Shown here piece by piece: positions 56,972 to 64,000 of a DNA stretch of 64,000 nucleotides. A program made the translations under genes and the position numbers. The stretch comes from an uncultured Gammaproteobacteria bacterium (GTDB taxonomy: Bacteria; Pseudomonadota; Gammaproteobacteria; Arenicellales; JAANXG01). Below the pieces are notes generated by a model. It was not told the DNA's origin, searched no databases, and saw only the letters and a program-made list of their open reading frames with translations. Positions within the stretch are counted from its first letter, which is position 1. Each line of letters begins with the position of its first letter. The stretch spans positions 28,147-92,146 of the forward strand of contig CAMYNL010000010.1 of assembly GCA_947259705.1 (NCBI GenBank). The letters run 5' to 3'.

Positions 56972-58146
56972 AGGAACAAGCTCCTGACCAGGCCGCCGCT
57001 ATAGGCGTCCACGATCTGCAGCAGGACTAGGCAGATCGCCGCGCTCAAGCCAACGATAATGACGATCTCGGCCGCGAGCAGTTGCGCGATGGTGCCGCGG
57101 CTGCATCCCAGTTTGAAGATGGTGTCGATCTCGCGCTGGCGCAGGCGCAGGGACAGCGCGAACACCAGCACGATGGCAAGCAGCGTGGCCAGCCCCACCA
57201 CCCCGATCACCGCGTCCAGCACCTGCTTGATGCGGAAGATGTTCTCCAGCAGGCCCTCGATCACGTCACGCGGCCGCAGGATCTGCAGCGGCGTGTCCTG
57301 CTCGAGATAGCGGCCGCGCAGCAGGGTGCCGGCGCGGACTTCATCGGGCACCGCGATCACTGCGCTCAACGGGTAGTCCTCCGCTCCGCCATGGAAGTGA
57401 AAGGAATCGATATTATCCGGTGTGATCTCGGTGAACTGCACCAGCTTGGCGTTGGCCACCACCTTGCCGTCGCCGCGCGCGAGGATCACGCTGGGGTCCC
57501 GGGTGGTGGTGACATCCTGGTGACCATGACCAAGTCCCTGGATCACCCAGGCGGTCTTGGTATCGACGAATACGGCCAGGTCGTCCGGTGAGTGGGCGCG
57601 CGCCAGCACCCCCACCACGTGCATCTTCAAAGGATAAACGCCGGCAAGATCGAACACGGTCTCGGGCGAAGAGACCAGGTGGTCGCCCGGTTCCAACCCC
57701 AACCGCTCGGCTGCCACCGCGCCGATCACCGCCTCGCCCAACAGCGCCAGCTGGCGGCCGCGGGCGATGCGCAGACCGCGGAAGGCGAAATAATCCAGGC
57801 TGGTACCGACGATCGGATGGCTGCGGGCCCGGAAACGCGCATACACAGGGATCGGCAGCGCCAGGCCGGTGGCGGCGACCTCGTCGGCGGCGCGCAGACT
57901 TATCGGCTCCGGGATTTCGTCATCGAAATACAGGGTGTTCATCACCAGGTCCAGGGCGCTGCCCTTGGCGCCCACCACCAGCGGCGTCGACTCGGCCCGC
58001 GACAACAACTGCCGCTCGCTCTCGTCGAGCAGCACCTCCAGCGCCAGCGGTAGAAAACCAATCAGCGTAACGCAGGCAACCAGAGTGCCGGTGCGCGCCC
58101 GGTTGTGGGTCACGTAACGCCAGGCAATGTAAAGACTGTCCCTCAT
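56968..58146 (-). CDS. FtsX/MacB-type ABC transporter permease
   Basis: 392 residues. N-terminal helix (GTLVACVTLIGFLPLALEVLL), a large periplasmic domain (about 45-270; LPIPVYARFRARSHPIVGTSLDYFAFRGLRIARGRQLALLGEAVIGAVAAERLGL), then three C-terminal helices with the FtsX motif AVIGVVGLATLLAIVLVFALSLRLRQREIDTIFKLGCSRGTIAQLLAAEI. Such permeases do not translocate substrates through the membrane; they transmit ATPase motion to periplasmic domains. It overlaps the ATPase gene and the ZnuA-like gene by four bases each. Confidence 0.9.
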   Translation of the reverse strand: MRDSLYIAWRYVTHNRARTGTLVACVTLIGFLPLALEVLLDESERQLLSRAESTPLVVGAKGSALDLVMNTLYFDDEIPEPISLRAADEVAATGLALPIPVYARFRARSHPIVGTSLDYFAFRGLRIARGRQLALLGEAVIGAVAAERLGLEPGDHLVSSPETVFDLAGVYPLKMHVVGVLARAHSPDDLAVFVDTKTAWVIQGLGHGHQDVTTTRDPSVILARGDGKVVANAKLVQFTEITPDNIDSFHFHGGAEDYPLSAVIAVPDEVRAGTLLRGRYLEQDTPLQILRPRDVIEGLLENIFRIKQVLDAVIGVVGLATLLAIVLVFALSLRLRQREIDTIFKLGCSRGTIAQLLAAEIVIIVGLSAAICLVLLQIVDAYSGGLVRSLFL

Positions 58147-58811
58147 GACCTGTCCTCGGCGCGGAACTGGCTGAAATCCACCACCCGGTCGAAGCGAGGC
58201 AGCAATTCGTGGTCATGGGTCACCGCCAGCAGGGTGGCCTGGTGGCGCTCGGCGCTGTCGAACAGCAGGTCCAGGATGCGGAACTTATTGGCCGGGTCGA
58301 GGTTCCCGGTGGCCTCGTCGGCCAGCACCAGGTCCGGGTCCGGCAGCAGCGCGCGGCAGATCGCCGCGCGCTGCTTTTCACCCTGCGACAGGTCCCCGGC
58401 CTTGCGCGCCAGCTTGTCGCCAATGCCCAGCTGCCCCGCGAGCTCCGCGGCCCGGTCGCGCACCTCTGCGGTCAGCGTCAGCGCGCGGGTGATGCGATAG
58501 GGATGCAGGATGTTGTCGAGTACGTTGAGGTAGTCCAGCAGTTCGAAGTCCTGGAACACGAAACCGATGCGGGTAATACGAAAATCACGCCGGCGTGCGT
58601 CATCCAGTCTGCTGACCGCAATGCCGTCCACCGTCACCTCGCCCTGGTCCGGCACCGCGATGCCGGCGATGAGATTCAGCAGGGTAGTCTTGCCGGCGCC
58701 GCTGGGGCCGATCAGCGCCACCTTCTCCCTCGCTGAGGTCTCGAACTCGGGTATCGAGAGCCGGAACTCACCGTCTCGATACGCGAACGCGAGTGATTGG
58801 ATGCGGATCAT
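58143..58811 (-). CDS. LolD/MacB-type ABC transporter ATPase
   Basis: 222-residue ATPase: Walker A GPSGAGKT (residues 33-40), Q-loop GFVFQDFELLDYLNVLDNI, signature LSQGEKQRAAICRALL (Q replaces the first G of LSGGE), Walker B LVLADEATGNLD and H-loop AVTHDHELL. This class pairs with FtsX-fold permeases (LolCDE, MacB, FtsEX). It starts 19 bp after the 637-residue protein and overlaps the permease. Confidence 0.92.
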   Translation of the reverse strand: MIRIQSLAFAYRDGEFRLSIPEFETSAREKVALIGPSGAGKTTLLNLIAGIAVPDQGEVTVDGIAVSRLDDARRRDFRITRIGFVFQDFELLDYLNVLDNILHPYRITRALTLTAEVRDRAAELAGQLGIGDKLARKAGDLSQGEKQRAAICRALLPDPDLVLADEATGNLDPANKFRILDLLFDSAERHQATLLAVTHDHELLPRFDRVVDFSQFRAEDRS

Positions 58812-58830
58812 CGGAGATTACGTCAGCGCA

Positions 58831-60744
58831 TTAACGGCGCGGCATCGAACGGTCCGTCGGCACTAAGACGGCTCCCTGCCGCCTTGCCGCCCCACCCGCG
58901 TCCTCCCCGCCCTGCTGCCCGGCCGCGGTGTCCTTCTGCCGCGCGTACTCCGGCGCGAAGGGTTCCACCCGCGTTTCCTCCAGCAGCTCCAGGCCGGTGA
59001 TCTTCCAATGCCCATCGACCCCCGTGATGTTGACCAGGGCATCGTAGACATTGCGCCGGGTGTGCACGTGCCCCCAGTGGCCGACCGTGCCCAGCGCCGT
59101 CCATTGGGCGCGTATCCGCTGTCCCATTCCGGATTCCGGGCGATCATCCACCGCCGCTTCGAGGACTCTCACCTCCTTGACCTTGGCCTGGGCGCCGCCG
59201 GCCTTCTGGATTTCCAGCGACTTGCGGCTTTGCAGGTAGATGTCCGCCAGCAGCTCGCCGCTGACGCTCAGCGCCAGCTTGTCATACACGTCCTGCTCGT
59301 CTCGAAAATCGAAGGCGCGGTAGACATTCTGCAGCAGGGCCTCCAGGACCCCGGGCGCGTCGGCATCCGCAAGCCCCGACGCCAAGGCGGCCGGCCGGGC
59401 CACCGACACCCGTGCAAAGGGATACGACAAAAAACCCGCCAGGACGAAACCGGCGGCCGCAATCACCAGCCCGCGCGCCGATCCCTGCCGCCGCCGGGTG
59501 CGCTGGATGCGCCAGCCCAGCGGTACCAAGGCGGCCAGGCACAGCAGGCTGACCAGCGGCACGCGGTAATGGGTCAGGGATTCGTCCATCACCACCCGCT
59601 GCACCGTCGGCGGCACGTAGTTTTTCAAATAATTGGTCCACTTGTGCACCGGGTCCTGGGGATCCACGTAAGTCAACAGGGGTCCTGCCGGATCGATGGC
59701 GGTAGCCGGTACCCGCTGCACCTGCTCAGTGAAAAGGTCCCAGTCCACCGTGACTTCCCGGGGCATGCCCTGGGTGAGGTAGGTGATGATGACCCCGACA
59801 ATGGCGGTCGCGACTTCCAGCCTTTCCGGCTGTTCCAGCAACTGAATGCCGGTGAGGGCGACCTTGACGTAGCTGCTGCGGTCGAGGATCGGCTTCAGGG
59901 ATCGCCCGTCCACCAGGACCTTGTTGCGGGTCAGCAGGAACTCCCCGATGCGCCGCTTGAGTGGCTCCAGTTCGTCCACTTCGATGTACTCATCATCGCG
60001 CAGCCCCAGGTCCATCCACTGCTCCAGGTCCCTGACCCGGGTCAGGATCTCGTGGCGCACCTCGTAGGGTTCCACGTAGAGGAACGACATCAGCGCCGAT
60101 TTGTGGTGCCGCTTCAGGTTGGGGTTGTCGAACTTGGAATACCAGGGGTCGTCCCAGTCCAGCGCCAGGCGCGCGGGCGCGCCGAGGTAACGAAAGTCGA
60201 TGACCGGTACCGACTTGTGGTAGGCGATGAAACCGATGCTGACGACGGGCCGGCCCTCCTCGTCCCGCGGCGGGATGAAGGTGAGTTCCTCGGGCCTTTG
60301 TGTAAACGGATACACCAGCTCCGCGTACAGCACCCGCTTGTCCGCGGGCGCCTCCGGCACCCGCCGCCGCGTGAAAGGGTTGATCATGCCAGCGAAAGGG
60401 GACTGGCGGTCGGTACGCATGCGCGCCTCGACCAGCCTCAGCTCCGCCGGCAGCTGGTTGCCGCGGCCATTGACGACCTGCAGGGTGGACTCGGCAAAGC
60501 GTTGCATGCGCTCGGCCTGGGGTGGCCGTTCGATTCCCTGCTTAATCCAGTCACCGGGAACCAGGGATGCAAAGGTGTCCAGATTCCCGACGTATACCTC
60601 CAGGTTGATACGAACGTGATCGTCGAGCACGTAGATCTCGGCGATGTTGGGGGCGGTCTCGGCACCGGTGAGGTTGATCCAGTCGGCCCAGGCGGGCATG
60701 ACCAGCAAGGACACACAAACCGCTGCCGTTAGCCGTTCAAACAT
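58831..60744 (-). CDS. Large membrane-anchored periplasmic protein of the ABC operon
   Basis: 637 residues: signal peptide (1-20), periplasmic domain to about 390, two helices (about 395-413 and 424-445), then a second periplasmic domain to the C-terminus. The first domain contains VLDDHVRINLEVYVGNLDTFASLVP and YPFTQRPEELTFIPPRDEEGRPVVSIGFIAYHKSVPVIDFRYLG. The last part (NVYDALVNITGVDGHWKITGLELLEE) looks like an NTF2-like sheet. I do not recognise a named family. It is the first gene of the operon and probably the partner moved by the ABC machinery. An IS element lies 13 bp upstream of its start. Confidence 0.8.
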   Translation of the reverse strand: MFERLTAAVCVSLLVMPAWADWINLTGAETAPNIAEIYVLDDHVRINLEVYVGNLDTFASLVPGDWIKQGIERPPQAERMQRFAESTLQVVNGRGNQLPAELRLVEARMRTDRQSPFAGMINPFTRRRVPEAPADKRVLYAELVYPFTQRPEELTFIPPRDEEGRPVVSIGFIAYHKSVPVIDFRYLGAPARLALDWDDPWYSKFDNPNLKRHHKSALMSFLYVEPYEVRHEILTRVRDLEQWMDLGLRDDEYIEVDELEPLKRRIGEFLLTRNKVLVDGRSLKPILDRSSYVKVALTGIQLLEQPERLEVATAIVGVIITYLTQGMPREVTVDWDLFTEQVQRVPATAIDPAGPLLTYVDPQDPVHKWTNYLKNYVPPTVQRVVMDESLTHYRVPLVSLLCLAALVPLGWRIQRTRRRQGSARGLVIAAAGFVLAGFLSYPFARVSVARPAALASGLADADAPGVLEALLQNVYRAFDFRDEQDVYDKLALSVSGELLADIYLQSRKSLEIQKAGGAQAKVKEVRVLEAAVDDRPESGMGQRIRAQWTALGTVGHWGHVHTRRNVYDALVNITGVDGHWKITGLELLEETRVEPFAPEYARQKDTAAGQQGGEDAGGAARRQGAVLVPTDRSMPRR

Positions 60745-60748
60745 ACTA

Positions 60749-60757
60749 CTCTCAATT
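60749..60757. repeat. 9-bp target-site duplication, left copy
   Basis: CTCTCAATT directly abuts the left end of the IS element; the identical right copy is at 62032-62040. It is four bases upstream of the 60744 start codon. Confidence 0.9.
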
Positions 60758-62031
60758 CACTGCTGTCCCGTTAACGGGTATTAAAAAGGCCTGATTCACA
60801 CATGCTTTGATACAATAGGGTTTGCCACAACTCATTGAATCAAAGAGGAGAATCAGGCCATGGCTCATTGTAATACGATCTTGTCACAAATACTAAAAGT
60901 TGTACCGAGACATGAATTCGAGAGCCTGGCAAAACGGCACCATTGTGGTCGTTCTTTCCGCACTGCCTCACGATGGTCGCAGTTCGTGACGATGGCGATG
61001 GCGCAATTGGCTGGTCGGAATAGTCTGCGGGATATTGTGGACAATATGTGTTCACAGGCACATCGTCTGTATCATCTTGGCAGTGCAAAGATATCGCGTT
61101 CAAATCTGTCTCGTATTAATGAAGACAAACCCTACGCTCTGTACGAGGCCCTGTTTGGAAAGCTGCTGAGCCGCTGCCAGGGAATGACCCCAGGTCATAA
61201 TTTTCGCTTCAAGAACCCGCTTTATTCGTTGGATGCTTCTACCATTGACCTTTGCTTATCTGCCTTTCCCTGGGCTGATTTCCGAACCACCAAGGGGGCG
61301 ATCAAACTCCACGTGGGGTTGAATCATGCTGGCTATCTGCCTGAATTTGTCACCGTCACGGAAGGCAAGGTCCATGATCTTACCATTGGTCGTACAGTGA
61401 TATTTCCCAAAGGCAGCATGGTCGTCATCGATCGGGGTTATAATGATTATGGCTGGTATAACCAATTGACAAAAAAAGGAATATTCTTTGTTACTCGTTT
61501 GAAATCCAATGCAAGAACCCGTGTGGTGTGTCGTCGACCGGTGTTGGCAGACAGCGGTCTGACCAGCGATCAAACGATCGAGTTCACCGGTATTCAAACG
61601 GCAAAGAAATGCCCGATCCAATTACGCCGTATCGGTTACCGGGATCCGGAAACGGGCAAACACTATGTCTTTTTGACCAACAATTTCAAGCTTTCTGCCA
61701 GGACCATTGCCGATATCTACAAGGCCAGGTGGCAGATCAAGCTGTTTTTTCGATGGATCAAACAGAATCTGAAGATCAAATCCTTTATCGGAACCAGCAA
61801 GAATGCAGTGCTGACACAGATCTGGATTGCGCTATGTGTTTATCTACTCCTGGCGTATATCAAATTCCAGTCGAAATTGAACAAAAGCATGCAGCAAATA
61901 TTACGATTGTTGCAGATCAATCTGTTTGAGAAACGGGACTTGATGGCCTTGTTGAGAAACGACCCGCTTCACCATAATCAACCCAACATCAACCAGTTGG
62001 CTTTGCTGTGAAAGTTAACGGGACAGCAGTG
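60758..62031 (+). mobile_element. IS4-family insertion sequence, 1274 bp
   Basis: Perfect 18-bp terminal inverted repeats (CACTGCTGTCCCGTTAAC at 60758-60775 and its complement at 62014-62031), a single transposase gene and a 9-bp target duplication (CTCTCAATT). Size and duplication length fit the IS4 family. Intact ends and duplication mean a recent insertion. The site lies in the leader of the 637-residue protein gene. Confidence 0.93.
60860..62011 (+). CDS. IS4-family transposase with mutated catalytic glutamate
   Basis: 383 residues. The DDE aspartates are D125 (LYSLDASTIDLCLSAFPWADF) and D191 (VVIDRGYNDYGWY). The IS4 signature Y-(2)-R-(3)-E-(6)-K is read as YKARWQIKLFFRWIK (residues 287-301): the glutamate position is lysine, K294, codon AAG 61739-61741, one base from GAG. 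AAGAGGAG just upstream is a good ribosome site. The protein otherwise looks complete, so this copy is probably catalytically dead unless the sequence contains an error. Confidence 0.92.
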   Translation: MAHCNTILSQILKVVPRHEFESLAKRHHCGRSFRTASRWSQFVTMAMAQLAGRNSLRDIVDNMCSQAHRLYHLGSAKISRSNLSRINEDKPYALYEALFGKLLSRCQGMTPGHNFRFKNPLYSLDASTIDLCLSAFPWADFRTTKGAIKLHVGLNHAGYLPEFVTVTEGKVHDLTIGRTVIFPKGSMVVIDRGYNDYGWYNQLTKKGIFFVTRLKSNARTRVVCRRPVLADSGLTSDQTIEFTGIQTAKKCPIQLRRIGYRDPETGKHYVFLTNNFKLSARTIADIYKARWQIKLFFRWIKQNLKIKSFIGTSKNAVLTQIWIALCVYLLLAYIKFQSKLNKSMQQILRLLQINLFEKRDLMALLRNDPLHHNQPNINQLALL

Positions 62032-62040
62032 CTCTCAATT
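62032..62040. repeat. 9-bp target-site duplication, right copy
   Basis: CTCTCAATT, identical to 60749-60757. The DNA beyond it (from 62041) is therefore the original upstream region of the 60744 gene. Confidence 0.9.
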
Positions 62041-62272
62041 GAAGGTCAATCAGCTATATCTACCATTCGGGACACTGATGGCAAATAACGCCCTGTAGTT
62101 TCCTATGGTGTTTGGGCGATTTAACGACCAGTGGCCAAGTCCGAAATCAGCCGGCAAATCGGACAATATATAGGGCTACAGCTACCCGTTGGTCTGGTTG
62201 GAACACAATTCCTTCAAGGTCGCAACGTGTGCGTCTTTGCTGCGAGGATCATATTCCGCCGCAGCATGCCAT

Positions 62273-62728
62273 CTACACCAATCGATCGTCTGCAGCGAAG
62301 TCAATCGGTCCTTGTATTTCTATGAGCGAGAAGTCCGCGTGGGCTGGATTAACCAGAAAATTCACCTCCAAAGGCGCAATCGCATTGGGGACACGCAGCA
62401 CAGCGGAGCGGTTTTCCCTACACCATCGATCTCCGATTTTACCGAGTTCCGGCGGTGGCGGGGAGCTGCGCCAATCCTTGGGCAGATCGGCGATGTTTAC
62501 TTCCGAGATAATCTCTTGGGGAAATTCCAGACGATACACCAAATAATGTGATAACAACTGCCGATTGCTGTGAGCCAGGATTTCAAGCAAAGCACCTGAT
62601 AAGGTCCCCGCGGAATAGATAATCGCTTGACCGGGCGTGTTCCAACGCCCCCCGAAGCGGCGGGCGCCATCCCCTGTCAACGCGTTCTGCCGGTGCTTTT
62701 CCTTAACGATGCGCCATGAGACGGGCAC
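62273..62728 (-). CDS. RES-domain toxin
   Basis: 151 residues, GTG start. RES-domain landmarks: SWRIVKEKH, TGDGARRFGGRWNTPGQAIIYSAGT, GALLEILAH, VYRLEFP and RENRSAVLRVPNAIAP. These toxins resemble ADP-ribosyltransferases and deplete NAD+ in the cytoplasm. The start overlaps the antitoxin stop by one base (TAGTG), so the pair is translationally coupled. The region is less GC-rich than the chromosome around it, suggesting horizontal acquisition. Confidence 0.9.
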   Translation of the reverse strand: MPVSWRIVKEKHRQNALTGDGARRFGGRWNTPGQAIIYSAGTLSGALLEILAHSNRQLLSHYLVYRLEFPQEIISEVNIADLPKDWRSSPPPPELGKIGDRWCRENRSAVLRVPNAIAPLEVNFLVNPAHADFSLIEIQGPIDFAADDRLV

Positions 62729-63126
62729 TAGCTGAACACACCGTGCTCAAGCCGGCCAATAAGATTCTCGACTTCCCGTGCACCAATTTCGGTGCGCGAG
62801 AAATCCAACGGTGGCCGATTGGCCAATCCTCGATTGGGTTCCTTCAACCACTTCACCGCCTCAGTCTTATCTCCCTCAAACAACTCGGTGGCAAGACGGA
62901 AAATACCGTCGATGCGATCAACGCGCTCGGATTCATCCGGCTTCAACGTTCCTTCTTGCTTGCGCCGTGCGAGCGTCCTGGGTGCGATCTGCAACAGGTG
63001 TGCAATTCGTGCGTCCGTCTCATTCAATTCCTTGATGAGATTCTCGACACGTCGATATGGAAACCCTCTTTCGATCGCGCGGATACGTCGCAACGTGGGT
63101 TGATGCGCAGATATTGAAGATGCCAT
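62728..63126 (-). CDS. Xre/MbcA/ParS-type antitoxin
   Basis: 132 residues. N-terminal helix-turn-helix-like region (VENLIKELNETDARIAHLLQIAPRTLARRKQEGTLKPDES) and a C-terminal DUF2384 toxin-binding domain (RLATELFEGDKTEAVKWLKEPNRGLANRPPLDFSRTEIGAREVENLIGRLEHG). It neutralises the RES toxin and should repress the operon. The promoter has a consensus -10 ending seven bases before the ATG, so the mRNA is probably leaderless. Confidence 0.9.
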   Translation of the reverse strand: MASSISAHQPTLRRIRAIERGFPYRRVENLIKELNETDARIAHLLQIAPRTLARRKQEGTLKPDESERVDRIDGIFRLATELFEGDKTEAVKWLKEPNRGLANRPPLDFSRTEIGAREVENLIGRLEHGVFS

Positions 63127-63132
63127 ATGGCA
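63121..63132. promoter_or_regulatory. Palindrome at the antitoxin start
   Basis: TGCCATATGGCA is a perfect 12-bp palindrome spanning the antitoxin ATG and the expected transcription start. It is a candidate operator for autoregulation, as common in toxin-antitoxin loci; a 12-bp palindrome can also occur by chance. Confidence 0.45.
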
Positions 63133-63162
63133 GATTATATCACGCTGAATGGCAATTTTCTA
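63127..63162 (-). promoter_or_regulatory. Promoter of the RES/Xre module
   Basis: -10 TATAAT at 63139-63134 and -35 TAGAAA at 63162-63157 with a 17-bp spacer. Transcription should begin within a base or two of the antitoxin ATG (63126), giving a leaderless message; no Shine-Dalgarno sequence is present. Confidence 0.6.
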
Positions 63163-63359
63163 CAACAATTGATCCAACGGCTAACTCCGTCGCGCCTAGA
63201 ATCAAGGTCAGCATCCCAATGGATATATCCCTGCTTGCTTCGTTCGCCAGATCTTGATCACCTGAGGGGCGGAGCAAGTGCGGGCACGAAACCAGACACT
63301 TGCCAACCGTTTAAGCTGCATTGAGTAACTCGCATAGCTGTATCTTCGTCATGCCGACA

Positions 63360-64000
63360 CTACCGCTGCAGGTAATCGCTCACTGCGATACCGATGCCGA
63401 TGCGGTCCACCTTCCAGTTGTAGTCCAGCAGGCTTTCACCGTAGCCGTAATAATACTGGGCATACCATCGCAACACCCCGGACAGGGGATGGCTCCAGGT
63501 CAGCTCGATCGCACCCTTGTTGTCGCTGCTGCTCAGGTTGTTGCGCAGCAGGGTGGTGAAGCTATGACGCCGCCACAGGTAGGCGGCGCGGAACTCGCCG
63601 TGGCCGAGAAAGTCCTTGATGTCCGGGTTGTCGTCGGTATCGCCGACGATGACCCAGGGTTTGATGCCGAAGGCGAAATTGCCTTTCTCGAATACGAAGG
63701 TCGCGAACAGCCGGTTCCAGTTGCGTGACAGCGGTACATTGCGCCCATTGGACTGGTGCACGAAACCGATGTCGATGAGGCTGTTGCGCAACCCCCATAG
63801 CTCCCAGTCGTTGTTGATGCGGAAGAAGATCTCCGGCTCGTGGTTGGTCTCCCGAAATGGCGCCGAGATGTTGCTTGCATAGAGCTGCCACCAGGACTGG
63901 TTGGTGTAGGCGAAGTACAGATCGGTGCTGTCGCTGAAGAGACTGCGCGCCAGGGGGAACTTGAAACTGATCTGAAACTTGACCTCGGTGTCCTGGAGTT
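63360..64000 (-). CDS. pldA: Outer-membrane phospholipase A, C-terminal part
   Basis: Partial; the frame runs off the right edge, about 213 residues visible. OMPLA landmarks: KFQISFKFPL, FAYTNQSWWQLYASNISAPFRETNHEPEIFF, the catalytic HQSNGR...PLSRNWNR (histidine and serine) and the calcium-site region SSSDNKGAIELTWSHPL, ending GYGESLLDYNWKVDRIGIGIAVSDYLQR. This beta-barrel hydrolyses phospholipids misplaced in the outer leaflet. Before the IS and toxin-antitoxin arrivals it may have been closer to the ABC operon on the same strand. Confidence 0.93.
   Translation of the reverse strand, partial: LQDTEVKFQISFKFPLARSLFSDSTDLYFAYTNQSWWQLYASNISAPFRETNHEPEIFFRINNDWELWGLRNSLIDIGFVHQSNGRNVPLSRNWNRLFATFVFEKGNFAFGIKPWVIVGDTDDNPDIKDFLGHGEFRAAYLWRRHSFTTLLRNNLSSSDNKGAIELTWSHPLSGVLRWYAQYYYGYGESLLDYNWKVDRIGIGIAVSDYLQR

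Noticed and set aside
59008..60732. 574-residue plus-strand frame
   Set aside because: Antisense of the 637-residue protein gene, which has a signal peptide, helices and operon context.

Overview
The window is about 64 kb of GC-rich bacterial chromosome. Its gene families (Aap amino-acid ABC transporter, TonB/ExbBD, bufferin, MltF-like transglycosylase, RND pump, outer-membrane phospholipase A, Tat and lipoprotein signals) point to a Gram-negative gammaproteobacterium, perhaps near Chromatiales or other environmental lineages. The species cannot be fixed from sequence alone. Most genes lie on the minus strand in short operons. I see no rRNA, tRNA, CRISPR array or prophage.

Layout: 1-4.6 kb holds the end of a TauE/SafE permease and the aapJQMP operon. 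4.8-5.3 kb holds a small zinc-ribbon membrane gene between REP-like palindromes. 5.3-7.4 kb is a divergent arsenic locus (arsC, arsR, acr3). 7.5-9.6 kb encodes a two-component system. 9.8-19.1 kb carries secreted and HEAT-repeat proteins, a PLP-fold protein without its Schiff-base lysine, an LbtU-like porin, a tonB-exbD-exbD-exbB operon and a dienelactone hydrolase. 19.1-24.1 kb is a two-component pair, a bufferin operon (bufA2, bufB, bufC) and exported methionine sulfoxide reductases MsrA and MsrB on one strand. 24.3-31.4 kb carries exported hydrolase-like proteins and a lipocalin/DUF6134/DUF1295/DUF2878 envelope cluster. 31.7-35.9 kb is an RND pump with its adaptor. 36-43.3 kb holds assorted exported proteins, a transglycosylase, RtcA and a globin. 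43.6-46.1 kb encodes a PDZ-membrane-AAA+ regulator facing a possible sigma-54 promoter. 46.1-55.2 kb contains an HtrA-like protease, paired YeeE/YedE proteins, a CPA2 antiporter, a di-heme peroxidase and an OmpW remnant.

56.0-60.7 kb is the most system-like unknown locus: a tightly overlapping four-gene operon of a large membrane-anchored periplasmic protein, a LolD/MacB-type ATPase, an FtsX-type permease and a ZnuA-fold protein that has lost two of its expected metal-ligand histidines. An IS4-family element with perfect 18-bp ends and a 9-bp target duplication sits 4 bp upstream of its first start codon. The encoded transposase has lysine in place of the catalytic glutamate. Beyond it, a lower-GC patch carries a RES/Xre-type toxin-antitoxin pair, and the window ends inside pldA.

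Together the genes describe envelope and metal homeostasis: arsenic export, probable copper sequestration by bufferin, periplasmic methionine repair, TonB-energised uptake, efflux and outer-membrane lipid turnover. Start sites given as uncertain were chosen by signal peptide, Shine-Dalgarno sequence and overlap with the neighbouring gene.
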